From NCBI RefSeq assembly GCF_020733635.1, contig NZ_JAJFZL010000001.1, positions 930,001 through 994,000 of the forward strand: a DNA stretch of 64,000 nt, in the 5' to 3' direction. The notes under the pieces were generated by a model. The model searched no databases and was not told where the DNA came from. It saw only the letters and a list, made by a program, of their open reading frames with translations. Position numbers and translations under genes: made by a program. The stretch comes from Nocardia spumae (GTDB taxonomy: Bacteria; Actinomycetota; Actinomycetes; Mycobacteriales; Mycobacteriaceae). Positions 36,947 to 43,708 of the stretch are shown piece by piece (within the stretch, counting starts at the first letter, position 1; each line of letters opens with the position of its first letter).

Positions 36947-37459
36947 TCAGCGATCGGTGGCCGGCGCGGATTCTCGTCGCTGAGCGGAACGCTGCGTGAT
37001 CATCTCGTCGACCTCGTCGATCGCCCGCCGGACGAGCCGGCCGTAGCCGTCGTCGGGGAGTGCGCCGATATGCCGTCGCGCCGCATCGATATGTGCCGCC
37101 GCCGGTTCGAACGAACCCAGCAGCCGGTAGTTGTCGGCGAGGTTCAGGTGGAGGGAGGGGTAGAAGCCGGCGATGCGCAGACTCTCGTGATGACGTCGCA
37201 CCCGGTCGTCGGTGAGGGCATCGGCGGCATCGAGGGCCCGGCAATCCCAGACCAGTGCCTGTGCGGGATCGGGGTGGAGATCGGCCAGATAGTGCGCGAG
37301 GGTGCAGCGGTGCAGTGGATCCCCGGCGGGGCCGATCCGGGTCCACAGTTCGGCGAGTTCGCTTCGGGCGCGGTCGATATCGCCGTGCCGCCCACGTTCG
37401 ACGGCGGCACCGATCGCGGCCATCGTCGGGTCGGGGGTGATCGGTTCGGCAGTGGTCAT
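36947..37459 (-). CDS. TPR-like helical protein coupled to the MerR-clamp gene
   Basis: A 170-residue protein that I do not recognise as a named family. Predicted all-helical, with repeated helical hairpins rich in Ala, Leu, Asp and Arg (MAAIGAAVERGRHGDIDRAR, then LHRCTLAHYLADLHPDPAQA, SLHLNLADNYRLLGSFEPAA), a layout resembling tetratricopeptide repeats. It starts at ATG 37459, overlapping the stop of the upstream MerR-clamp gene by 4 bases (ATGA), so the two should be made together and may interact. It ends before the converging phosphodiesterase gene. Confidence 0.75.
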   Translation of the reverse strand: MTTAEPITPDPTMAAIGAAVERGRHGDIDRARSELAELWTRIGPAGDPLHRCTLAHYLADLHPDPAQALVWDCRALDAADALTDDRVRRHHESLRIAGFYPSLHLNLADNYRLLGSFEPAAAHIDAARRHIGALPDDGYGRLVRRAIDEVDEMITQRSAQRRESAPATDR

Positions 37460-38538
37460 CGTCGTTCCTCGGGATCGGTGTGGGAAACGGCGACGGGCAT
37501 CGCCACCGTGGTGAGATCGCCGTCGTCGGCGGAGCGGATCACGACCGGCTGTGCGGCTCCGGCGATATCGATCATCACGTCGGGGCCGATGGCGGTGCCG
37601 ATCGCCGGATACAGCGTGGTCATGCTGAAGGCGAGCTCGATATCGGGGCCGGTCACGGTGGCGTCGACCGGTCCGCCGGGGCCGGATTCCGGATTCGAAA
37701 CCGTGACCTCGCCCTCCGATACACGCAGCAGAACATGATGCGCCCGTAGGGATGCCAGCGTCCGGACCAGCGCGTCGCGTGGTGTGACCACCCGTGTGCG
37801 CGGCGTATCGAGCGAGCCCAGCAGGAGCCGGTGATCGGGGAACGGGTCCGGGAGGATCCGGCAGGTCCGGGTGTGCGCGGGTCCGGCCCGGAACAGCAGG
37901 GAGCCGGCACTGCCTTCCAGGCGCACCCGATGGTGGCGCCGGATCTCGGGTATCGCCAATCGGAGGTCGTCGCCGTCGACGGTGGCGGCCCACTCGGCCG
38001 GATGCGCGCGATCGGGTACCAGGGTGCGGGTCGAGAGCCGATAGCGATCGGTGGCGGTGAGGGTCAGCGCTTCGGCCGAGACCTCGAGATGCACCCCGCT
38101 CAGCACGGGATGGTCCGGTTCGTGGACGGTGGCGGCGAGGATCTGCTCGACCGCCGTCGCGAAGACCGGGCCACTGACGGTCGCGACCGGCCGCCCGTGC
38201 CGGTGCCCGAGCGTCGCCTTGATATCGGCCGCTCGCTCCCGGGCCCGCTGTACTCGCTGTTCGAGGCCCGCCAGGTGGTCGTCGACGAGCCGTGCGGCGG
38301 TATCGGAATCGGATTCGAGTACCCGCGCGACCGTATCCAGCGGCATACCGATCTCGCGTAGTCCGCGGATGGCCAGTGCGCGGTCGAGCTGGTCCTCGGC
38401 GTAGTACCGGTAGCCGGAGACCGGGTCCACGATCGACGGTGGCAACAGCCCGGAATCGGCGTAGAAGCGCAGTGCGCTCGCGGTCAGTCCGCTGGCCCGC
38501 GCGAACGCTCCGATCGTGGTCAGTCCGGAATGTGGCAC
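37456..38538 (-). CDS. MerR-type DNA-binding domain fused to beta-sliding-clamp domains
   Basis: A 360-residue fusion. Residues 1-75 are a MerR helix-turn-helix (ARASGLTASALRFYADSGLL, YRYYAEDQLDRALAIRGLRE), and 80-115 a coiled coil for dimerisation. Residues about 117-350 resemble domains 2 and 3 of DnaN: VSGPVFATAVEQI, LSGVHLEVSAEALTL, ATDRYRLSTR (162-171), FPDHRLLL (233-240) and PVVIRSADDGDL ending MPV (347-349). These are the sequence marks of the clamp, including the FPD(Y/H)R element and the C-terminal MPV. The N-terminal clamp domain is missing. It may act as a regulator whose clamp cleft binds a clamp-binding peptide or a small molecule. The next gene overlaps by 4 bases. Confidence 0.85.
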   Translation of the reverse strand: MPHSGLTTIGAFARASGLTASALRFYADSGLLPPSIVDPVSGYRYYAEDQLDRALAIRGLREIGMPLDTVARVLESDSDTAARLVDDHLAGLEQRVQRARERAADIKATLGHRHGRPVATVSGPVFATAVEQILAATVHEPDHPVLSGVHLEVSAEALTLTATDRYRLSTRTLVPDRAHPAEWAATVDGDDLRLAIPEIRRHHRVRLEGSAGSLLFRAGPAHTRTCRILPDPFPDHRLLLGSLDTPRTRVVTPRDALVRTLASLRAHHVLLRVSEGEVTVSNPESGPGGPVDATVTGPDIELAFSMTTLYPAIGTAIGPDVMIDIAGAAQPVVIRSADDGDLTTVAMPVAVSHTDPEERR

Positions 38539-38544
38539 CGCCCC

Positions 38545-38575
38545 ATCATGAAGCTTCGGCCAACTCGAAGGTCAA
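38545..38575 (-). promoter_or_regulatory. MerR-type promoter with 19-bp spacer, apparently leaderless
   Basis: Read on the minus strand: -35 TTGACC (38575-38570), 19-base spacer, -10 CATGAT (38550-38545). The spacer contains the inverted repeat CTTCG/CGAAG typical of MerR operators. Initiation 6-7 bases after the -10 would fall on or next to the ATG at 38538, so the mRNA would lack a leader. It suggests that the MerR-clamp protein regulates itself. Confidence 0.6.
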
Positions 38576-38612
38576 GTCGACCGCGATGACGGGGCGGTGC
38601 CGGCGGTGGATG

Positions 38613-39110
38613 TCAGTGATGTGGCCGGAAGGCACGGTGCCGGCTCGGACGCGCCGAGACGAGCGCATGCGGGCAATGCGGCCTGGGACGCCGCACCGCC
38701 GTATTCGTCCGGCAGGCCAGATTCCAGCCGAACGGGATGAGATGCACCCGCTCGCCGAGTTCCTCCAGCCGCTGTGCGATATCGGCCAGCACGTCGAGGG
38801 TGTCCGCGATATGCGCCAGGACGTCGGACGGATTCGGGCCGAGGCCGAGTCGTCCGTCCGACGTCGCGTAGCGCGGGCTGGCGCCGATCACGACGTGGGA
38901 TGTCCGGGCGTAGGCGCACAGATCCCGCAGCGCCTCGATCGCGTCTCCGGAGAGGGGGCAGTCGCCCGGTTCGACGACGATGCGCAGCAGCAGGCAATCG
39001 ACGAACAGTTGCGGGACGCCGACCGCCGCGGGCGGCAGCGGGACGGCGCACGGCCCCGCTACCACCGGTGTGTATTCGAAACTGCGCCAGCGACTCCCGG
39101 TGATCTTCAT
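38613..39110 (-). CDS. Protein resembling the archaeal ThrRS editing (D-aminoacyl-tRNA deacylase-like) domain
   Basis: A 165-residue protein from ATG 39110, overlapping the upstream cupin stop by 4 bases. The part LFVDCLLLRIVVEPGD, then ALRDLCAYARTSHVVIGASP, then VLADIAQRLEELGERVHLIPFGWNL is like the free-standing editing domain of archaeal threonyl-tRNA synthetase, where VxxxPFGW is the most conserved feature. After it the sequence is His/Arg/Pro-rich and diverges from the family, perhaps through a late frameshift or drift. The role suggested by the family is removal of mischarged amino acid or a related D/L discrimination. This is a motif-level inference. Confidence 0.5.
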   Translation of the reverse strand: MKITGSRWRSFEYTPVVAGPCAVPLPPAAVGVPQLFVDCLLLRIVVEPGDCPLSGDAIEALRDLCAYARTSHVVIGASPRYATSDGRLGLGPNPSDVLAHIADTLDVLADIAQRLEELGERVHLIPFGWNLACRTNTAVRRPRPHCPHALVSARPSRHRAFRPHH

Positions 39111-39667
39111 TGCTCGGAGGCAGCCGGTGCGTTTCGGTCGACGCCGCAGAGGGTGTAGCAGAACACGAACGGCTCGGTGCCGTCGTTGAACCACGCGTGG
39201 GGGGTGCCGTGCTGCACCACGCTGTCGCCCGGGCGCAAGGCGACATCCACACCGTTACCGAGACGCATACGGCCCTCACCACGCAGCACCACCACGAAGT
39301 CGATGCTCTCGGTGGCGTGCACCCCGGGATGCTCCGGATCGAAGGCGGCCATCATGCCGGGCAGCTTCTCCTCGGCCTCGGCCACCACGGTGGCCATCGC
39401 CTCCTCCGACAGCCCGGGATCGGGTTCGTAGCTCAGTCCGGGCGGCACCGAGATGAAACCGAACCGCACTCCGCCGGCGGTGGGGAAATAGCTGGTGCCG
39501 CCGTCGGCGGGCATCCGGTCGACGGGCAGTGCGGGCAAGGCGTCGAGTTCCCACATCCGATGGATCTCGGCGCCGGGCAGCAACGCCAGGGTGAGCGGGT
39601 CGACACTGTCGTCGGCCAGCACCCGTCCCTGTCCGGTGCCGTCGTCGCCGACCACGATTCTGCGCAT
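39107..39667 (-). CDS. Cupin-domain protein
   Basis: A 186-residue protein from ATG 39667, with AGGAGG 9 bases upstream. The C-terminal half is a cupin barrel: GVHATESIDFVVVLRGEGRM, LRPGDSVVQHGTPHAWFNDG, with His and Glu ligands for a metal. The N-terminal half (SYFPTAGGVRFGFISVPPGL) is a partner barrel-like region. Function may be a small-molecule enzyme or sensor; the family does not fix the reaction. It is coupled to the ThrRS-editing-like gene downstream and divergent from an AraC-type regulator. Confidence 0.87.
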   Translation of the reverse strand: MRRIVVGDDGTGQGRVLADDSVDPLTLALLPGAEIHRMWELDALPALPVDRMPADGGTSYFPTAGGVRFGFISVPPGLSYEPDPGLSEEAMATVVAEAEEKLPGMMAAFDPEHPGVHATESIDFVVVLRGEGRMRLGNGVDVALRPGDSVVQHGTPHAWFNDGTEPFVFCYTLCGVDRNAPAASEQ

Positions 39668-39796
39668 GGGAATTCCTCCTGATCCTCGTGAGCCGCATCC
39701 GTTGGCGCACAGGCCGATCCGGACATCAGCTATCCGGGGACCGTATCGACCCCTGTGAACAGGCCGCATGTCCTGGAACGCAGGGGCGTGGTTCTG

Positions 39797-40765
39797 ATGC
39801 GCAGAATCGGAAAACCGGCGATGATATCCCCGATGACCATTGCCGAATCAGCCTCGACCAGCGCGATCGACCCGCATGAGCGGGCCGATTACTGGACGCA
39901 TCTGATCGGGTCGTATCAGTGCAGCCTGGGTTTCCGGTTTCCGGACTCCACCGATTTCCGCGGGCACACCTCGTTGCGGCGTACCGATACCTATCAACTG
40001 GTCGGCTGGGAGTCCGACGCCGTCACCTACATCCGGAGCCCGAAGCTCATTCGCAGCGATCCGGATTCCGACTATCGGCTCCTCGTGCCACTGACGGGCA
40101 CGCTCACATTCCGCAACGACGACGACCAGGGCTCGTTGTATCCCGGTAGCGCGTGTCTGGTGTCCACCGACGAGCCGTTCGCGGCCTCGATGAGCGATGG
40201 TTCGCACGGTCTCATCGTCACCATTTCACGCGAGGAGATCCGGCACCGTCTCAATCGAGTGGTGCCACCGCCGCGACCGCTGGATCTGCGGACCGGGCTG
40301 GGCGGAGTGGCCGGTGCGGTGGTGGGCACGCTGTATTCCCAGCGCGCGGCCCTCACCGATCTCCAATTCGACACCGTCGCAGAGCAACTGGTGGATCTGC
40401 TGTGTATGCAGATTCTCGGCGAACCGGCGAGTTCGCCCGGTCAGCTCGTGCAGGTGGAGGCGACGGCTCGTCGCTACATCCGTACCCACGCGGCCGATCC
40501 GGATCTCACCGGCGCGCAGGTCGCGGCCGCACTCGGCTGGTCACTGCGCCAGCTGCAATTGGCATTCAGCAACGCCGGAACGACGCCGAGCGAGGTCATC
40601 CGGGAACAACGCCTGCAGCTCGCGCGCGAACGCCTGCGCAATCCGGCCTACCGCCATCGCAGTATCGCCGATATCGCCGCGGATCTGGGTTTCGGTTCGG
40701 CCAGCAGTTTCACCAAGGCATTCCGTCGCCGGTTCCATTCCACTCCGGGACAGCTGCGGGACTGA
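39797..40765 (+). CDS. AraC-family transcriptional regulator with AraC-binding-like N-domain
   Basis: About 322 residues from ATG 39797; GTG 39755 and later ATGs at 39821 and 39833 are possible, as no Shine-Dalgarno is decisive. The N-domain (ERADYWTHLIGSYQCSLGFR to LIVTISREEIRHRL) resembles the AraC-binding-like (feruloyl-esterase/ActR type) sensor. The C-terminal 100 residues are the two-HTH AraC domain (GAQVAAALGWSLRQLQLAFS, SIADIAADLGFGSASSFTKA, FRRRFHSTPGQLR). It is divergent from the cupin operon, its likely target. Confidence 0.88.
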   Translation: MRRIGKPAMISPMTIAESASTSAIDPHERADYWTHLIGSYQCSLGFRFPDSTDFRGHTSLRRTDTYQLVGWESDAVTYIRSPKLIRSDPDSDYRLLVPLTGTLTFRNDDDQGSLYPGSACLVSTDEPFAASMSDGSHGLIVTISREEIRHRLNRVVPPPRPLDLRTGLGGVAGAVVGTLYSQRAALTDLQFDTVAEQLVDLLCMQILGEPASSPGQLVQVEATARRYIRTHAADPDLTGAQVAAALGWSLRQLQLAFSNAGTTPSEVIREQRLQLARERLRNPAYRHRSIADIAADLGFGSASSFTKAFRRRFHSTPGQLRD

Positions 40766-40780
40766 CGCGAATCGAACCCG

Positions 40781-40820
40781 ATCGGCCCGCCCCTCGCATG
40801 GGGGGCCGGGACGGGCCGAT
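40781..40820. terminator. Bidirectional terminator between the AraC-type gene and a small minus-strand gene
   Basis: ATCGGCCC (40781-40788) pairs with GGGCCGAT (40813-40820), and inner CGGCCC/GGGCCG and CCCC/GGGG pairs allow an alternative fold. It sits 16 bases after the AraC stop and 19 bases after the small gene's end, so it can end both. Confidence 0.65.
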
Positions 40821-40838
40821 GGTCTTGGGTGGTGCGGC

Positions 40839-40976
40839 TCAGCCGAAGATGCCGCCACCATTGGTCTGGGAGCCCGCCGAGCCGGTGATGAACATGTTCA
40901 TGATGTTGCTGAAGACAGCGGTGGTGGAGACCGAGTTGGACGATTGCGAGTCGATCAGGGCGATAAATGCGTTCAT
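40839..40976 (-). CDS. Small 45-codon orphan protein
   Basis: Starting at ATG 40976, which follows GAGGAA by 6 bases, this frame encodes 45 residues: a hydrophobic N-terminal part (MNAFIALIDSQSSNS), a Met/Phe-rich helix-like middle (VFSNIMNMFITGS) and a Gly/Gln/Asn tail ending GGGIFG. A start at 40994 would add MHEEQF. It has a hairpin terminator right downstream and an AT-rich stretch (about 41041-41100) upstream on the same strand. It has no cysteine and no obvious signal peptide. It could be a precursor peptide, a small membrane peptide or a chance frame. Confidence 0.5.
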   Translation of the reverse strand: MNAFIALIDSQSSNSVSTTAVFSNIMNMFITGSAGSQTNGGGIFG

Positions 40977-41201
40977 GAACTGTTCCTCGTGCATCGTGGG
41001 TCCGCGGACCCGGGTGGTTGTCCTGCCGTGCTCAGCGCAGTGGCTTGAAGCTTAGTCAAAATCCGACGTTTCTGAACATCCTTCTTTTCGGATTTTTCGG
41101 ACAGGGTGCGCGAGGGAGGGGGCGCGCGCTGTGGACAGGCTCCGCTCGTACAGAGTAAAAAAGTGGAACACGTTTCAATTCAGTGTGCGACGGGAGATGC
41201 G

Positions 41202-41672
41202 ATGGACCACGCTGCCATGGGTGAGTTGGTGATGGCCGGATTTCAGAAGCTGGGATTCATCCAGTTCGCGGGGGTGGAAGGGGTGGAGTATCTGCCCGGC
41301 CGCAATGTGGTGAGCATGGCCTCGAAGCCGGAACATCTCAACCACAACGGCGACGTACACGCCGCGATCCTGTTCGGCCTCGCGGAGACGGCGGCGATGG
41401 GCGCCTCCATCTCCGGCATCGTCGATCTGATGGGGGAGACGTTCATCGTCGCGCGCGACGGGCGGATCGAGTACCTGGCCCGGGCCAAGGGGGAGGCGGG
41501 CCCGTTCCGCGCAACATCGGAGATCGGCGCCGCCGAGTTGGAACAGGTCCGCGCCGATATCGCCGCGCAGCGGCCGATCGAGCTGGCGATGCCCGTGGAT
41601 ATCACCGACAGCACCGGAAAGTCCGTCGCCGCGGCGAGTTTCACCGCGGTGATCCGGCCCCGCCGGAAATAG
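41202..41672 (+). CDS. Hot-dog-fold protein, DUF4442/PaaI thioesterase-like
   Basis: A 156-residue protein from ATG 41202 (after GGGAGA); the open frame runs 32 codons further upstream without support. The hot-dog core helix is HNGDVHAAILFGLAETAAMG, in the place of the thioesterase HGGxxxxLAD motif. The strand pattern with RIEYLARAKGEAGPFRATSE and the ending TGKSVAAASFTAVIRP fits the fold. Likely acyl-CoA or acyl-ACP binding or hydrolysis. It is convergent with the aldo/keto reductase gene, separated by 50 bases. Confidence 0.8.
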   Translation: MDHAAMGELVMAGFQKLGFIQFAGVEGVEYLPGRNVVSMASKPEHLNHNGDVHAAILFGLAETAAMGASISGIVDLMGETFIVARDGRIEYLARAKGEAGPFRATSEIGAAELEQVRADIAAQRPIELAMPVDITDSTGKSVAAASFTAVIRPRRK

Positions 41673-41722
41673 CACTCGCACGGATCCCGCCGCCGGGAGC
41701 GCTCGCGGCGGGTCCAGTGGCG

Positions 41723-42727
41723 TCAGCGCTCGCTGTCGAGCATGGTCATCTGCGCGGCCGCATAGCGCTGTCCGGCGACCTCGTCCGCGGGCGCGGCGGC
41801 CTCGATCGCGGCCAGCTCCGATTCCGACAGTCGAATATCCAATGCGCCGACAGCTTCGGACCAGCGATCGACGCGCCGGGCGCCGATCAGCGGCACGATA
41901 TCGGCGCCGCGGGTCAGCACCCAGGCGATGGCGAGCTGCGCCACACTCACGCCGTGCTGTGCGGCGATATCGGCCAGCGCCGCGACCAGCCGCAGATTGG
42001 CGGTGAGGTTCTCGCCCTGGAACCGTGGACTGTGGGCACGGAAATCGTCGGGCGCGAAGGTCTGATTCGCACGCAGTGAATCGCTCAGCAGCCCGCGCGA
42101 CAGCACCCCATACGCGGTGATGCCGATGCCGAGTGCCCGTGCCGTCGGCAGGATCTCACCCTCGATGCCACGGGTGATCAACGCGTACTCGATTTGCAGA
42201 TCGGCGATCGGCGCGACCGCCGCCGCCCGCCGCAGGGTCTGCGCGCCGACTTCCGACAGGCCGATGTGGCGCACGTAACCGGCCTCGACCATCTCCGCGA
42301 TGGCGCCGACGGTGTCCTCGATCGGCACATCCGGGTCCAGCCGCGCCGGACGGTAGATATCGATGTAGTCGACGCCCAGTCGCTGCAGCGAATAGTGGAG
42401 GAAGTTGCGCATCGCCACCGGCCGGGTATCCACACCGCCGAAACTGCCGTCCGGACCGCGCAGCGCCCCGAATTTCACGCTGAGCTGGTAGTCCTCGCGC
42501 CGGCGATCGGTCAGTGCGCGGCGGAGCAGGGCTTCGTTGTGTCCGGCGCCGTAGAAATCGCCGGTGTCGACGAGGGTGGCGCCGGAGTCGAGCGCCGCGT
42601 GGACGGTCGCGATCGACTCCGTCTCGTCGGCCTGCCCGTAGGCACCCGACATCCCCATCGCGCCCAGTGCGATGCGGCCGACCTTCGGCCCCGTGCTGCC
42701 CAATTGTGTCGTCTCGATGGTTGTCAT
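41723..42727 (-). CDS. Aldo/keto reductase
   Basis: A TIM-barrel NADPH oxidoreductase of 334 residues from ATG 42727. VDTGDFYG carries Asp54 and catalytic Tyr59, and SVKFGA carries Lys85. The strand where most family members have a catalytic His (YYQHRVDP) reads YRPARLDP, with Ala at the His position (128). GARRVDRWSEAVGAL near the C-terminus is the cofactor-phosphate region. It is divergent from an XRE-type regulator with a 100-base gap holding a palindrome. The missing His may change the reaction or reflect a subfamily norm. Confidence 0.9.
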   Translation of the reverse strand: MTTIETTQLGSTGPKVGRIALGAMGMSGAYGQADETESIATVHAALDSGATLVDTGDFYGAGHNEALLRRALTDRRREDYQLSVKFGALRGPDGSFGGVDTRPVAMRNFLHYSLQRLGVDYIDIYRPARLDPDVPIEDTVGAIAEMVEAGYVRHIGLSEVGAQTLRRAAAVAPIADLQIEYALITRGIEGEILPTARALGIGITAYGVLSRGLLSDSLRANQTFAPDDFRAHSPRFQGENLTANLRLVAALADIAAQHGVSVAQLAIAWVLTRGADIVPLIGARRVDRWSEAVGALDIRLSESELAAIEAAAPADEVAGQRYAAAQMTMLDSER

Positions 42728-42777
42728 AGTCGAATCGTGCGCGCCGCTGCCCGGATCCGGCAGAGACCGTTTATCGG

Positions 42778-42792
42778 GGGATCGGCGATCCC
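42778..42792. promoter_or_regulatory. Palindrome between the aldo/keto reductase and XRE genes
   Basis: GGGATCG (42778-42784) and CGATCCC (42786-42792) form a perfect 7-bp inverted repeat with a single central G, 36 bases before the XRE start. It is a candidate operator for the XRE-type regulator. Confidence 0.5.
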
Positions 42793-42827
42793 TGGTTGCC
42801 CGCCCGGGAACCGGGCACAGTGGGGAG

Positions 42828-43703
42828 ATGGACCGCGATGATCTGGCCGACTTCCTGCGACGCCGTCGCGCGCAGCTGCAGCCCGCGGATGTGGGTCTGC
42901 TGCCCGGCAGCCGCCGCCGGACTCCCGGGCTGCGTCGTGACGAGGTCGCCCTCCTCACCGGCATGTCGACCGACTACTACACCCGGCTGGAACAGTCGCG
43001 CGGGCCGCGCCCCTCGGTGCAGGTGCTGAGCTCGCTGGCGCGCGCACTGCGGCTCAGCGACGACGAGCGTGACCACCTGTACCACCTGTGCGGACATCCG
43101 GCGCCCCACCGCGGCGGCGGCGACCGGCACGTGGGGCCCGGACTGCTCTATCTGCTGGACAAACTCGAGGACACCCCCGCCTGCGTCGTCTCCGATCTGG
43201 GCGAGATCCTGGCGCAGAACCGCATGCACATCAACATGTCCGGCGATCACACCCATTACACCGGGATGGACCGGTATCTGCTGTGGCGCTGGTTCACCGA
43301 CCCCGCGGGACGGGAGAAATTCCCGCTCGCGGACTGGGACCGGCTGACGCGCAGGCACGTCGCGGACCTCAGGGCGACGGCCGCGCGGCGGTCCGGGGAC
43401 GACGATGTCACCGAACTGGTCGAGAGACTGCGCGCGGCCAGTCCCGAATTCGAACGGCTGTGGTCGGCGCACGAGGTATCGGTGCGGATCAGTGACGCCA
43501 AACGCGTCGAGCATCCGGTGGTCGGACTACTCGATCTGGTCTGCGAAACGCTGGTGACGCCGAATGCGGCGCAACATCTCCTGGTCTTCTACCCACGTCC
43601 CGGTACCGACACCCAGGAACGGCTGGATCTGCTGCGCGTCATCGGCACTCAGTCCATGACCGGCGAAACCGACTCGGGCAGTGAGATCTTCGATTCACAC
43701 TGA
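42828..43703 (+). CDS. XRE-family regulator with MmyB-like ligand-binding domain
   Basis: A 291-residue regulator from ATG 42828, preceded by GGGGAG. An N-terminal helix-turn-helix (PGLRRDEVALLTGMSTDYYT, residues about 34-53, with RLEQSRGPRPSVQVLSSLAR) is followed by the MmyB-like domain seen in many actinobacterial regulators (DTPACVVSDLGEILAQNR, FDPAGREKFPLADWDRLTR-like elements, VFYPRPGTDTQERLDLL). These often control a divergent oxidoreductase. Here that would be the aldo/keto reductase. The ligand is unknown; related domains bind fatty-acid-like molecules. Confidence 0.88.
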   Translation: MDRDDLADFLRRRRAQLQPADVGLLPGSRRRTPGLRRDEVALLTGMSTDYYTRLEQSRGPRPSVQVLSSLARALRLSDDERDHLYHLCGHPAPHRGGGDRHVGPGLLYLLDKLEDTPACVVSDLGEILAQNRMHINMSGDHTHYTGMDRYLLWRWFTDPAGREKFPLADWDRLTRRHVADLRATAARRSGDDDVTELVERLRAASPEFERLWSAHEVSVRISDAKRVEHPVVGLLDLVCETLVTPNAAQHLLVFYPRPGTDTQERLDLLRVIGTQSMTGETDSGSEIFDSH

Positions 43704-43708
43704 GTCGG

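Noticed and set aside
36947..37993. Long version (348 codons) of the TPR-like gene
   Set aside because: Its first 178 codons are an Arg/Pro/Gly-rich shadow of the MerR-clamp gene; the true start is the ATG overlapping the MerR-clamp stop.
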